Shown here: piece by piece, positions 1 to 11,138 of the stretch | Numbering within the stretch: position 1 is the first letter of the stretch | Layout: each line of letters opens with the position of its first letter | Assembly (NCBI GenBank): GCA_914767715.1 | Contig: OU612065.1 | Location: forward strand, 10,912,001-10,976,000 | DNA length: 64,000 bases | Direction of reading: 5' to 3' | Source of the DNA: Membranipora membranacea | Lineage: Eukaryota; Bryozoa; Gymnolaemata; Cheilostomatida; Membraniporidae | Program-made: the position numbers and the translations under genes | The notes under the pieces: model-generated | The model's input: only the letters and a program-made list of their open reading frames with translations | The model's database searches: none | What the model was told of the DNA's origin: nothing

Positions 1-472
1 GGATATCATAAAACCACAAATCTCTTTATAGCGTTTCGCCATATAGCAGATTCTTCGAAATCGGGTCCCACAAACAAGCCCTTCAATACGCATGTTATTT
101 TTGAAACTACATTAGTATCATGAAGTCCTACAGAACATGTTATGCATATCGAAGCATTAGAAAAGAAGTTACAAATGTATATGTGTTATCATGTCATTGA
201 CTAGCGACGGTCCTTACCACTGAATGTACTGTTACCAAGAGTCCAACCTCCATTATTGATTGTGCTGTGTATATTGTAACGGTGATAATTGAATTCTGTT
301 TTTTTGCAGATTATAGAGGAAACTATGTGCTACAATATTGCTCCAATAAAGTACATATTAGTACAATTTTTGATTTATTTTATACTCCATACGGAAATAC
401 GAAATTATAGTACATACAATATTATACAATTGACAACATTACATACGACCACCATAGATTATTATTTACGAT
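1..472. other. No gene seen
   Basis: AT-rich sequence. The short reading frames have no recognisable motif and no splice-site support. The piggyBac reading frame that ends at 473 does not continue recognisably into this stretch. Confidence 0.5.
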
Positions 473-736
473 TTAGTGTACAATGTAGTTCAATAAAAGT
501 ACTAGATGATGCTTATCGCGAGACATTATAATGTTAAAAAATGGAGTCGATACCTTAGGGTCAGTTGGCCAGTAGGACTTCAGTGTTGGCTTACGTACAA
601 TGCCGGTCAGCATTACGAGGGCAAATAATCTTTCAAGGTCACCTTGAGTTATGGCGGTCCAGTTGGCATGTTTCCAAGCACCAAACCTGTTAGTCTCTAT
701 CAATATTAGGTCCATGATGTCCTGTTGTAGCAGTGA
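473..736 (-). pseudogene. piggyBac-type transposase fragment
   Basis: The translation carries the start of the piggyBac DDE transposase domain (DDE_Tnp_1_7, PGBD family). Visible landmarks are an ETNRF block followed by a W..IT..DLERLFALVML..G block, then the YWPTDP block and a FFNIIMSRD block, in the order usual for the family. Only about 85 residues survive. An in-frame TGA lies just upstream at 737-739 and a stop follows directly after LLNYIVH, so the catalytic aspartates that should come later are absent. Upstream and downstream DNA does not resume the family in any frame I could see. A separate piggyBac-like N-terminal coding region lies on the same strand at 15.9-16.8 kb, but 15 kb of unrelated insertions separates them, so I do not join them. 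This is a dead relic. Confidence 0.75.
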
Positions 737-1023
737 TCAACTTGAAATGGTGCACTTTGGGGTGTACACTAACAAATGGTTAGTGGCGAATGCTCAATTT
801 ATATAAATATACAACTCACCGAATTATACTACTTATTATTCTACTTCTGAATCGACAACCATCAAAGTAATTTAATCCTGATCGACCTGTCCTGTTTCGG
901 TGATGTCGAACCTAGAGATAGACAAAAACATGGGTGAGAGACAACGTCATGATAGAAAACATATTATACAAATATAAACAGAACAAGATATTAACTTGCA
1001 AGCACAATCACGTAATCATGTTC

Positions 1024-1070
1024 TTGTTGTTTGTTGTTGTTTGTTGTTGTTTGTTGCTGTTTTTGTTGTT
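1024..1070. repeat. (TTTGTTG)-type simple repeat
   Basis: About five imperfect copies of a 10-bp TTG/TTTG unit. The rest of 740-1592 shows no gene or recognisable element. Confidence 0.8.
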
Positions 1071-1592
1071 ATTTTCTGGTGGTTTTCTGGTGTTTTATAA
1101 TACTATCTAATATTGAATATGTGGCTAGATATCTGGGTCCTGCTGCCACATATTTCGGCTCCAATTTATGTTTCTGTTGTGCTCAGTTCTCTCGGTGGAT
1201 CAAGAGGCCCTGAGCTAAGCTCTTTACTTGCTTTTAATACCTCACTCACTCTCCCTAATCATCCATGTTCATTCATGGATGAACTAGGGCTTCTCATTCA
1301 TACTGTTTAACATATTTTGTAGTTGTCTTCTCTTGTACACGAGAAGGCAACTAGCAAATGTAATACATAAAATTCCTCTTACTCACAATCTCTACTAGGA
1401 TTCACATTACGCGTAACCACATTCATCTTAACTCGTTCACAACAGCAGTAAGTGATAGTAGTTAGTAATTGTAGTATCTGGCGGCATACGAACTTTGAGT
1501 CCGGGTGCTCCTATGAAAGGTATATTAGCATTGTGCTGCGGCGTATTCTTACACCACTGCCAGTCATCTGAAAAGTATATAGTACACACTAG

Positions 1593-1676
1593 CTATTACA
1601 AACTGACTATTACAAACTGACTATTACAAACTGACTATTACAAACTGACTATTACAAACTGACTATTACAAACTGA
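1593..1676. repeat. 14-bp minisatellite, six copies
   Basis: Six consecutive copies of CTATTACAAACTGA without interruption. The unit length is not a multiple of 3, so a coding origin is unlikely. The array is followed within 15 bp by a CTG array. Confidence 0.95.
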
Positions 1677-1685
1677 CACAAACTA

Positions 1686-1689
<4 letters not shown>

Positions 1690-1730
<41 letters not shown>
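1690..1730. repeat. (CTG)n microsatellite
   Basis: An uninterrupted run of about 13.7 CTG units. It ends in CTACTACTA. No reading frame crosses it convincingly. Confidence 0.97.
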
Positions 1731-1740
1731 ACTACTAACA

Positions 1741-1882
1741 GTATGCAAGTGCATATACTAACAGTACCCCCAGCACATGTTGGTAACCCATTTAGGTCAG
1801 TGAACTGACTGAACTTACCATGTTTCCTTGCTTTTTCCTCTCCCTTGTGAAAACTTTTCTTTTTGCATGGGGGCCGCCATTT
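1741..1882 (+). repeat. Inverted-repeat arm, partner at 10935-11088
   Basis: This stretch matches the reverse complement of 10935-11088 closely, from the TGCAAGTGCATAT end through a GGTAACCCATTTAGG block to a GCATGGGGGCCGCCAT block. The partner differs mainly by a poly-C/poly-G expansion. It may be an interspersed repeat present twice in opposite orientation, or the two ends of a ~9.3-kb segment. Confidence 0.8.
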
Positions 1883-3301
1883 TGAATTATAATTTATGTA
1901 TAATATTTTGGAGTTGCAGACTCACTGACAAAAAGAGGACAACTGCTGCATTAAACTAAGCCTCATGCAAACATGAATTTCATTTATTTATTTATTTATT
2001 GAGGTTTTCTAAAAGTTTATAATTAAAGCAAATTAAAAATAACTTGTTGACCTCATACACATTAACATTGATACAAAAAAATGACTTGAATAAAAAGATA
2101 TAAGTGGTATGGTGTTACATACTATATAGTGAGTAGGATAATGAAAGCATGGTATCATAAATTGCATGAATAAGATGAGAAAAGAAAAGAAGAAACAGAG
2201 AGTGGCAAGTTAGTTAGTTAAATCTTTATTGCTTAAAGAACGCAGAAAAGAAGGAAAAATAAAGTGCCTATATTTGCAGGCATGCTGTTGAGCTTAGAAC
2301 ATTTTGGTTCACATGGAAAAAACACAAGGGATATTTATACTTCAGAACGTCCAGCCGCGCTACCACACACATTCCTAAACGGAGCTTCTAAAAATAATTT
2401 AATGAGGTTTTGGAAGGCACACAACAAAAATGAGTATTATAGAGTGTATGGATTGCAATCCATGATTGTCTTTACAATGATCTGGTTATAAATATTATTT
2501 TACATTATGACTTTAAGATTTAACATATATCGCTTTTCGCTATTGGAGGTTTTTACCGGCAAACAAAAATACAAGTTAATAACATTAGGTAGGATCAATT
2601 GATAATGATTCATGAGGCTTGGTTGATTTAGTTACAAATGTATGAAACATACTTAAAAGGCTGATTTGCCTAGGTTTGATCTAAATGAGGGTATAATTAC
2701 AATGACAATGGTAACAACTCAGTGAGATAAAAACATTCCATTGCTCAACATTGTATTATCAAGTGAGGAGTTGTCATTTCACAACAATTCAGCTCATTCA
2801 CTCTGATTGGCTGACTCTGACAAATAAACCTGGCATTTTGTTTAACCTATTAATAACACTAGGTATAAAACACACATCCCTTGAATCATGTAGCAAGCAC
2901 TAGTTCAATAACCCGGATATTACTAATCTAATGAAACTCAATGTAAACACAGCGGGCTTCCTTTCATAGCAGGATAGTCATTTAAACTCACGCTGCAAGA
3001 AGTTTAGTGTGAGAGGAACAAAAGTATTAGCTAGTAATAATTGGCTGTGGCTGCAGTAAGATACAGCATATTTTTGTGATGACATTCTGCACACCTATTT
3101 ACAACATGAATATCTACTCCGGGCAATACTGAGAGAAAAACAATAATATTTGGCACTGCGGGGAAACTGAGAAACGAAGGCTAGAAGACGCTTTATTGAG
3201 GTGAGTGCATCCATAAAAAATAATCGATGTCATGAAGAACACACAAAGACAGTAAATATTCATTTCACACGTTGACACATTTTAAAACAGTAAAACAAGA
3301 A
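1883..3301. other. No gene seen
   Basis: It includes a short (TTTA)n run near 1984-2000. A 75-residue reading frame at 2264-2491 has no recognisable motif or splice support. Nothing else can be named. Confidence 0.5.
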
Positions 3302-3669
3302 TCAAAATTTTAGAAAAAGCTCCAGAGCTTTGACCTCTGATTTTAGTTCCTGCATTCGCAGGCTTTCGTCTGTTGAGTTTGTCACTTGGCTAATGTCATG
3401 CTTCATGGTGTTGCTTTTTTCCTCAACAGAGATAGCCTGCAGCGCCCTCGGCTTTGCCTCTTTTAATGCTGGTGCTTCTTTTGTCCTTTGATTTTGATAG
3501 GATTTGATTTGAGAGGCCTGGAGGTTTGAGAAAGTTTCAACTGCTTCCTCAATTGAAAAAACCGGAGAGCCTTCTCTTTGCCAACATACTTCCTCAGGAT
3601 GAGCTCTAAAATTGGAGAATGATACATCTAAACCAGAAGTAACTATCATTAGACAATCAATTTCTTCCA
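3302..3669 (-). CDS. Possible terminal exon, unknown function
   Basis: An open stretch of about 122 codons starts right after a good acceptor (GCATGCAG) at 3670-3677 and ends with a stop at 3302. The translation is Lys/Glu/Ser-rich and ends in a short heptad-like segment (MQELKSEVKALELFLKF), which could be a coiled coil. I do not recognise it. Its position downstream on the same strand as the exons at 4.9-8.0 kb suggests it could be the last exon of that gene, but the intervening exon phases are not all consistent, so this is inference. It could also be a chance reading frame. Confidence 0.3.
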
Positions 3670-4103
3670 CTGCATGCGAGTATCACAGTTTCGATCAATA
3701 TTATTTAGCTTTAAAGTTCGTTTGCTGATATGAATTGTTTACTGGGAGGATGAGGAAGATAATGCTTGGCTTTAATATCCGCGTAGGATATTTATCAAAA
3801 TTTGATTTGCCCTACCTTCTTGCGATGGTCTCTCTCTAGAATTTTTTTTTATGCACAGCTGCTGGGGTACTGGTACAAGCTGGGGTACTAAGCACATCCA
3901 TCTGATTTTCAGTCCCGATAGCTTCTGACATGTTAGACATTGGTGTCCGAAACCCTGCCATACCTGAAGACTTTGAGCAAGCTGTAATTATATGTAGTAA
4001 TGAGAAAGGGTGAAGCCATTATGTGTGTCATGGCTTACAAGTTAACCATTTGCATAACATGTGATTTCAAACCAATTAATCCAGATCCCTGCAAAAATTG
4101 CAC

Positions 4104-4366
4104 TTATTTAATATATAATATGTTAGGTGTAATTAGGCTGATATCTCTCTTTTGCATCTCTGGATTACCTCTGTTCGCTGCTGTGTCTAACTCGGAATTT
4201 GAGGTGCTAGGCGGATCATTTTTATTTGCAAGGTCGGGGCACCTGCTCGTGTCTGGCATGACAGTTTCACTAGGTTTAAATGTAGCTTCAGTCTGATCTA
4301 AAAGGTCTGGTTGCGGTATGGCCTTGCTTCGTGTTTTAGGTGTAGCTATCACCAATGAAGATGTGT
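4104..4366 (-). CDS. Possible exon, Ser/Pro/Asp-rich, unknown
   Basis: A strong acceptor (TTCCAATTTCAG) at 4367 opens a reading frame of about 85 codons. The composition (TPKTRSK, PSETVMPDTS, NDPPSTSNSE) is that of a disordered protein segment rather than random AT-rich DNA. No convincing donor occurs before the stop at 4104, so it would be a terminal exon, which competes with the exon at 3302-3669. Function unknown. Confidence 0.3.
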
Positions 4367-4897
4367 CTGAAATTGGAATGAAAAGTAATAGCTGTCTGAA
4401 TATGACATATGGGTTTAATTATATGCTGTTAGTTTCTTCATTGCTAGTGGTTGTCACTTGCATATTGAAACAGCTGAAGGTTAGCGCTGCATGATTTCAA
4501 CAACAAGCTGATGCAAAAGTTTTAGCTGGTTATTTACTTAGCATATTATTTGCTTAGGCAAAGGTCAACACATCCCTTCATAATGACAATAGCAGTTTTG
4601 AGATTAGTATGTGGTTTATTGTTAGAATGAATCAAATTATGTATGAGTTAGCTTGTGCGTTGAAAGCAAAATTCCAAGTATCAGCATATTGAGGTCAACA
4701 AATCATGTGGTCTTGTAACCTCAGATCAGCTCATAGAATTTGTTTGATGTGATCGTAGAGGGAAAACTGTTTACTAGCATTTGTAAAATTCGTAAGATGT
4801 AGCACTTGTATTTTAAGTATTATCTTGTATGTACACTCACTGCCGGGCATTTAATTAGACTGGGTTCACCCTCATTGTCATATTCATCATTCATTAC

Positions 4898-5141
4898 CTT
4901 GATATAATCCAGTTTGAAGACAAAGACGAGTTATGCATAGCCAGAATAGTTAGAGTATTCCTTGACATCCCAGTTGAGGATGCCAGCTGTTGAATGTGAC
5001 TGAGATTAACAAGGAGGCTTCGTAATGTCCTCACATCAATTGTGTCCAAAGCTGGATGATTTAGCCGCTGCTTGTCAATAAACGAGCGCAGTCTCAAAAG
5101 GGACAGTCTGGCATTGCTCCCGGATATTTCATGCTTGTTAT
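4898..5141 (-). CDS. Probable internal exon, unknown function
   Basis: It is bounded by an acceptor (TTTTTATCTAG) at 5142 and a donor (AAG|GTAATG) at 4892-4897. About 80 codons are open, with an amphipathic composition: LLRLRSFIDKQRL followed by TLRSLLVNLSHIQQL. It lies on the same strand as, and downstream of, the exon set at 5.5-8.0 kb, and probably belongs to the same gene or element. The phase towards the exon at 4366 does not fit directly, so another exon or a lesion must lie between. No domain is recognised. Confidence 0.45.
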
Positions 5142-5514
5142 CTAGATAAAAAGGTTAACATACATAGAGGTTTACAACCCCAGTATATGATGTTTTGCAA
5201 TAACCAGCACTATTTTGTTAATCCAGTCAGATACCGCTTTTGATAGCTCTGACTAGATTTTGAGTTTTTTTTTATAATTAAATTGAGCTTACTGCGAATT
5301 TTTGGCAGTGCCTATTCAAGCATTGTCCTGAGAGCTGGTGGAACCACAAACATAATCTCTATGACAATGTTAACTAAAATATATCCCAAAAAAAATCTAT
5401 GAACAATGGTTTTAATTGCAACATAATATAAATGGCCTAATACTTCAAATTTCCTATATTGTTCTACCAACCTATCATTGATTTTAGGTCGTGAAGAATC
5501 ACCAGCTGCGCTAC

Positions 5515-8012
5515 CATGTAATCTCCCACATGAACTCCTCCGAACAGAGAAGGGCTAGCGGTCGCTTGACTCCGGCTAGCTCCTTACTGAGCTGAGCCTG
5601 CCGACTAGACTTATCCAGGCCTTCTGTCTCTACATCACGATCATCAAGCTCTGTGCGTAGAGCATGAACCTATAGGTAAGATGTTGGTACATCAGTTATA
5701 TTACTGAAAAATCAAGCCAATTGACAAACCCTCCATTATTATCTTAGATTAAAAAAAAAAGATGATCTAACTTAAAATGATGTTAAGAGTGACCAGCCTT
5801 CCTTACTGAAGTAGAGCTCGTGGCTGTCTTTGAGTTGAAATTAAATAGTTTCAAAGCAAGGGTTCACTGGTACTCTAATCTTGCCTTGTTTTGTGTATAA
5901 GTAATCTTGCGACCTATAGAGTTATCACATTATATGGGATGATCTCCAAAGAAGAAAAAATCACTCACATTGAGATTATCATAGGCTGATATCTGTACAA
6001 CCGGCCTATCATTCCATCGACTTGTTTCCTGGATTACCTCCATTCTAGCACACATAGATAGATACTTAGGCTTTGTTAGATTCTGGTAGGTCAGGACAAG
6101 ACGGATGTCAATGCCGCAGTGGCAGGGAAGGTGGCCATTCACCTGATTGCCTGACTCAAATGCACTTGCTGGAGAATCACCTTGAGAACATGAATTACGA
6201 TAGAATCAGTAGCCTATCTTTATTTTCTTTCACTTTAGGATGTTTGCAACGATGATATTTTGGAAAGCTAAAGCTAGCATTCGATGATGACTGGTTACAC
6301 AATTATTATTAGACCCTACTATCATGATATTGATAGATATATAAACCTCTACGGCTTCAATTTCTTCTCGAGAACAAGGTATGAGTTCAATTGCATGTAA
6401 CTGAAATGTACCTATGCCAACTCTCATTTTTGAGTGGTAGACAATCCCTGAATGGGACACTGATGGCAGCAGAGATTTTAGATCTTCAATTCGGTAGGGT
6501 GTATAGAGCATCTGATCCTTTGTTGAGCTGTTTGATCTAGCGAAAATATATATCTCTGGTCGTTCTATCAGGCTGATTGTAGAATCAAGAGACCTAAAAC
6601 ATGAGCAGTCCGTTTAGTATGATGTTTGAAAGGTGTCGATCAATGATCATACAATGAGCAGTACATGTTCAAATATTGTGTTACTCTCGCTTTGATCTGC
6701 CAGCCAATCCGAAAACCACAACTGCTTTATAGCGTTATAATGCAATATGTACTATGATGATATATCCTTACTCTGTGGTACGAAGTTCTAAGTAAGCTTG
6801 TCTGCAGAACAGGCTACTAGGCTGAGCCTCTGTAGTGTGAAACCAGACATTTCTATCACACTATACACCAAATAATAATTGACTGTTATCTCCGAAACTC
6901 CCCTGAAAGTTTTCGATAACTTGTAGCCGTTGGGCTACACAGCCACTGATATGTCACCTAGTTTTAAATCTTTGACAAAAAGTCTTCATAGAGGTACAAT
7001 ATGCTTACTCTGCGATGTTATCATGAATGAATAGCCTCTGCAAGACACTTACTTTTTTCCACCTTCTTTATATTCCGCAGGTGTGAGGTATACTAGAGGA
7101 TCATAGATAAGTGAGAGAAGAACAAGGAAATGACTATGTGAGGCGACGGTAGAATGATCGTGCCAGACAACAAACATACAGGAGGAAATCATTTCATTCA
7201 GCTCTTCTATACTCCGTGCATTTCAATGGATACCTTGAAAATAATAACACCAAGGTTAAGACAATAAGCAAGTGATCAAGTTTCACTGTGATCACCAGTC
7301 ATTTTGATTACCAGACAAATGGTAAATACTTACAGCATCTACATCTTATCAGATTATGCAGAACATTTATTTTGATACAAGACATGCTTTGCTGATATTT
7401 TCATTACCTCTGATGTTGAATTGTGTGTAAATTTATGTAGCTGGTAAAAATACAGTTAAATGTTTATTGACTGATCTAACCTACCCTTTATACGTAACTG
7501 TTTTATAACTTCATCTATCATGGCATCAGCTGCGTTAAAATGATTGCGGTGCAGCCCTAGGCTTAGATGCTGGTGAAGAAGCTTATCAAGAATTTTCTGC
7601 ATACTGTATGCTCGCCTTTCAGTTGTGATACTGTGTTTTTCTAGCTCTCCTTATGAGTGCAACTTCTCTCCTAAGATTTTGCATTGTTCTCATGGAAACG
7701 TTACGTGCCATGACAGCGGTATGTGCGCTTTCAACTGCGATTTGACCGACCACAGCTAAAGCTCCCCTAATTATCTCCTCTCTCTCTGTGTTTTCTATTT
7801 GTGGAGCTAGGGCTGGTCAATCTGGAACTTGGCAGCCAAATGCAATAGCATTTCTTCTTAACTTTCCATAGACATATTTATGAGTCTCAGTCATACATTC
7901 CGAGCAGTTTTTGTATTGATGTTTGTGTTTCCCATCATTAGAAAGCCGATCCCATGCAAGTAAGTCAAAATGATTGAGAAATCCGTCTCTATCTCTATTG
8001 GTGTAGGACGAC
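5515..8012 (-). pseudogene. Degenerate multi-exon gene with a WHDHS block
   Basis: Five minus-strand exons are supported by splice sites and matching phases: 8012-7485, 7206-7053, 6593-6412, 6180-5969 and 5670-5515. The second exon carries FVVWHDHSTVASH followed by LIYDPLVYLT. The third carries ERPEIYIFARSNSSTKDQ. The join of the third and fourth exons reads into GDSPASAFESGNQ and a CHCG pair. The fifth has LRTELDDRDVE and LAGVKRPLALL. I recall this block order from uncharacterised, often multicopy, proteins of cnidarians and other invertebrates, with lines such as HDHS, PEV..ARSSSS..DQ, GD.PA.QFE.G.Q and L.GV.R.PALL. Their function is not known to me, and they may be mobile-element proteins. 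The first exon has an in-frame TGA at 7817-7819 and a frameshift near 7640, and the last exon runs into a stop at 5511, so this copy is dead or partly dead. Confidence 0.6.
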
Positions 8013-9503
8013 CTATAAAAAATTAAGTTCGCTTACAGTGTTGATTTTGAGCTGCCCATCTAATCTAGTGAAAGGTTTTTGGTGTTGCAATAATTATTGA
8101 TTTTTTGGTATCATTAATCTGAACAAGTTGAATTAACATAGATGGCAGCTAAAACGATGTGCTCACCTGTTATGAAGACATCCACGGTTGTCCTTTTTGC
8201 TTCAAGTGTAGTTACTCTCAGTTAAATCTTTCAGCATATCTGGAAATGCCCGCATTGTCACAACATAATCAATGTATTCTGAGAAATTGTGATACAAAAC
8301 GGTCTGCCCAAATCCACACAGGGGGGTTGGATGGCGCCAATTATGTTTCAGTTTGTAAAATCCCATTATTCAGTGAAAATTACAGAACAGTATTTTCTCA
8401 GACTTTTACAATTTTACTAGCTACTGTTCATTTTGGAGGGAAATCAGCTCAGTTTTCCCACTCTTTTTCTGCTAATTTTATTAGTGCTCATGCTGCTCTC
8501 TCGGCCTATCAAACACCAAAGTTTTGGCTTTTAATACGGAGAATTTGTGACAACAAATTTTTGTTTGTAAATGCGGTTAAGTTATTTGATAGATTATGCG
8601 CCGGCGAGAAGAGCAGAACAACACATCTGCAACAATTTGTTTTCGTTAGATGCTTCAGCGGCAGTTTATTAGTTATTTTTGGCAGCAAGGTGCTATTAAA
8701 CTTCCTTTCATAGATAAGCTCATTATATGCGTGTGGTTAGTAATACCAGTTATGTGGATGGGTGCGATCATTTCTAAATCACATAGGCAGGGGCGGATAA
8801 GAGAACCAAGCCCCCTGATTGTATGCCTTACATGTACAGCACAATTATAGCTGGTGATTACTGATTATAAAAAACAGCACTGAAATATCAATACAATAAT
8901 GTTTTTTGCAACATAAAAAAGTTATTTATAAATACATACTCAGAGTTATTTTATAGTAGGGGCACAGGTTGATAATCCACCCCTTTAGATAATAAGGTTC
9001 AGCCAAATAAAAACAGCGGAGCGTCGATGACTGATTTTTAATCATGTTTTATTTGTTTCCTCAGTTCGATACTAACTTATTTCTTAACCGCTAATAACTG
9101 GGATTCATTTAAGCACTAGCTATAACCAGAAAAAAGAATGGTGCTTGTACCTCACATAGAACTTTTTAAATTTGTCCCCGAAAGCGCAGAGTGTTGATAA
9201 TTATAGAATTACCCATCTTTATACTCCTGGATTTTTTCAGTATCGACACGGACCCTATTTTTCTAAAATCCCACAAAAAAAATAAGTCCCCTATCATTAT
9301 TTTGACTCCAGGGTCCACAGTTTTATTAGACATCCTGATTTTAGTTGCAAGCAAGAGCAGATAATTGCCGATTTTTATCTCACTGAGAACTGTGTACTGA
9401 TACTTATCACTAAGTACACATCAGTGCCTACTAAGGATTCCAAGCAACAGGGGCGTATATTCTAAAAAATTTCACTCACTGACTTTTTAGAGATGAGCAT
9501 AAT
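8013..9503. other. No gene recognised
   Basis: This is upstream of the minus-strand gene relic. A 184-codon plus-strand reading frame at 8159-8713 has no motif and low-complexity hydrophobic composition. It is treated as chance. Confidence 0.4.
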
Positions 9504-9579
9504 GATCGGGCGCAGCCCGATCCACACGCCGTAGGCGTGGCGGGGAGGGTGTGGGAGGGGCGCTTAAGCGCCCTCCCAC
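9504..9579. repeat. Cluster of three GC-rich palindromes
   Basis: Three consecutive hairpins lie in otherwise AT-rich DNA. The first is GATCGGGC with a GCA loop (9504-9522). The second is CACGCC/GGCGTG with a GTA loop (9525-9539). The third is a 28-bp perfect palindrome carrying one extra G (9551-9579, centre CGCTTAAGCG). No reading frame explains them. Confidence 0.85.
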
Positions 9580-9622
9580 CATGGAAATTTTTGCATATCG
9601 GTAGCAAAATAGTGCAAGCAGA

Positions 9623-9664
9623 GAGGTATTTCAATAGCTCACTGAGGTATTTCAATAGCTCACT
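9623..9664. repeat. 21-bp tandem duplication
   Basis: Two identical 21-bp units beginning GAGGTATTTCAATAG lie directly head to tail between the GC-rich palindromes and the foldback element. Confidence 0.9.
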
Positions 9665-9709
9665 GAGCTGTTGGGTACTTTCAGAAAACAACTCAATAGC
9701 AGTAGGTAA

Positions 9710-9951
9710 CTTCGCGCCCTTGGTATCTATATTAAATAATCATTAATTATAATCATTTTCATGGGGAAATCCAACTGAATCCAACTTGAATTCAAGTTGT
9801 CTCCCTATTACCAATGAGGAGATAATTCTAAGTTTCATGTCAATATCATTGAAAAACCGTATACCTAATCATAAAATCTATTCAGTTGGATTTCCCCATG
9901 AAAATGATTATAATTAATGATTATTTAATATAGATACCAAGGTCGCGAAAT
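9710..9951. mobile_element. Foldback/MITE with ~70-bp inverted repeats
   Basis: The left arm 9711-9780 and right arm 9880-9950 are reverse complements, with only a few differences near the outer ends (CGCGCCCTTGG against CGCGACCTTGG). The spacer is about 100 bp and non-coding. The flanks read GGTAA on the left and TTAAC on the right, so a short TA- or TAA-type duplication is possible but not proven. It is non-autonomous and the superfamily is unknown. Confidence 0.85.
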
Positions 9952-9991
9952 TAACTAGTAGAAGATTACGGGAAAAATTTTGAAAAAAAAC

Positions 9992-10074
9992 TGACCTAAA
10001 TGGGAATCGAACCCACAACAATCTAATATACAGTGATTATAAAGCAGACGCTCTACACACTGAGCTATTCAGTC
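9992..10074 (-). tRNA. tRNA-like sequence, probably a tRNA pseudogene
   Basis: Read on the minus strand, there is a good A box (TAGCTCAGTGTG) and a perfect B box (GGTTCGATTCC) inside a 5-bp T stem (GTGGG/CCCAT). A 7-bp acceptor stem pairs GACTGAA with TTAGGTC, with one wobble and one mismatch. The anticodon arm is not clean: TCTGC TTTATAA is not followed by its complement, and roughly 12 extra bases separate it from the T arm. It may be a tRNA-derived SINE head or a decayed gene with an intron. Confidence 0.4.
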
Positions 10075-10148
10075 ACTCACGGAAATCCGTGGGCCGTGAG
10101 TGCTAATATACGCCACTGCCAAGCAATACTATGCAAACAGTTTAGACC

Positions 10149-10187
10149 CATAGACCTAAAAATAGGTTTACTATTTTTAGGTCTATG
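10149..10187. mobile_element. 39-bp hairpin with 8-bp target duplication
   Basis: Two 17-bp perfect inverted repeats (CATAGACCTAAAAATAG and its complement) are separated by GTTTA. They are flanked on both sides by the identical octamer TTTAGACC (10141-10148 and 10188-10195). The ends share CATAGACCTA with the P-type transposon at 11139-15807, and the 8-bp duplication is the P-superfamily length. Confidence 0.85.
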
Positions 10188-10235
10188 TTTAGACCTCTTT
10201 CCTCCCTAGTACTTGCAGGGGTCGCACCCCATGGC

Positions 10236-10257
10236 TATATATATATATATATATATA
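10236..10257. repeat. (TA)11 microsatellite
   Basis: A perfect TA dinucleotide run. The stretch from here to 10934 has no recognisable gene. Confidence 0.95.
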
Positions 10258-10934
10258 GTTGATTAGGACCAATAAATCTTTCCAAAGGTGCCAAAGGTTA
10301 ATAAAATTGGCAAACAATTTTTTCATGTCAATGAGCCTTTCTTCAGCAGCGAGTAATATAAGGCGATGGAACCCAGTAAAACTGATAACAGCATGAAACA
10401 GAACCGCTTACCATGGCTTGATCTAAACGAAATCGAAATGAGTGATAGACATTTGACAAAAGATTCAACAACAATATTGTCACAGTTGTAGCTGAGTAGA
10501 CTAGACCTTTTTTTAAGTTTTTATAACTTGTCAGAAGTGCCTAACTCATATCTTCATGCAATGTGCCAAATTTGCTGACACAGTGGTATGTAGAGTTGGG
10601 TATTGATAATCAATCCAGCAGAGGCTCTACACTGCTAAATGATAGTGAACCTGTCTTAACTGGCTACGATAAACTATTATGATACATTTCAAAAATATAC
10701 CAACAATTTATTAAATCTCTGAATCCAGAGAGCTTCATTCATGCTTGAACTAAACTCAAAACACTTTTAAATCCCAGGCAGCATAAAAGGAATAAGAGAA
10801 ATGCACTGGATAAAAATTCCAACATTTGTTTTTTATTGAATAACAATAAAAAGGCAATGTTTCTTTCAAAAAGCATGAGGGTTGTCTTTTCAAAATGAGA
10901 ATGAGAGCGCAATTCCCAAAACATTTCAAAGAAA

Positions 10935-11088
10935 GATGGCGGCCCCCATGCAAAAAGAAAATTTTTTACAAGGGAGAGGAAGAAGGGGGGGGGGGAAGAA
11001 GCAAGGAAACATGGTAAGTTCAGTCAGTTCACTGCCCTAAATGGGTTACCAACATGTGCTGGGGGTACCGTTAGTATATGCACTTGCA
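10935..11088 (-). repeat. Inverted-repeat arm, partner at 1741-1882
   Basis: Reverse-complement match to 1741-1882. It is extended by a run of about 12 G near 10985-10995 and by a second copy of an ATGCACTTGCAT motif. It ends only about 45 bp before the P-type transposon. Confidence 0.8.
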
Positions 11089-11138
11089 TACTGTTAGCAT
11101 ATGCACTTGCATTTAGGTTTGAAATCAAATGCTAAGAC

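Noticed and set aside
1593-1676. CRISPR-like regular repeat
   Set aside because: The units are directly adjacent with no spacers, only 14 bp long, and the context is animal DNA. It is a minisatellite.
8159-8713. 184-codon plus-strand open frame
   Set aside because: There is no recognisable motif, no splice sites that fit, and the composition follows the AT-rich background. It is upstream of the minus-strand gene relic and probably a chance frame.
10739-10953. Two overlapping minus-strand frames of about 60-65 codons
   Set aside because: They are hydrophobic, overlap each other and partly overlap the inverted-repeat arm. There is no family resemblance.
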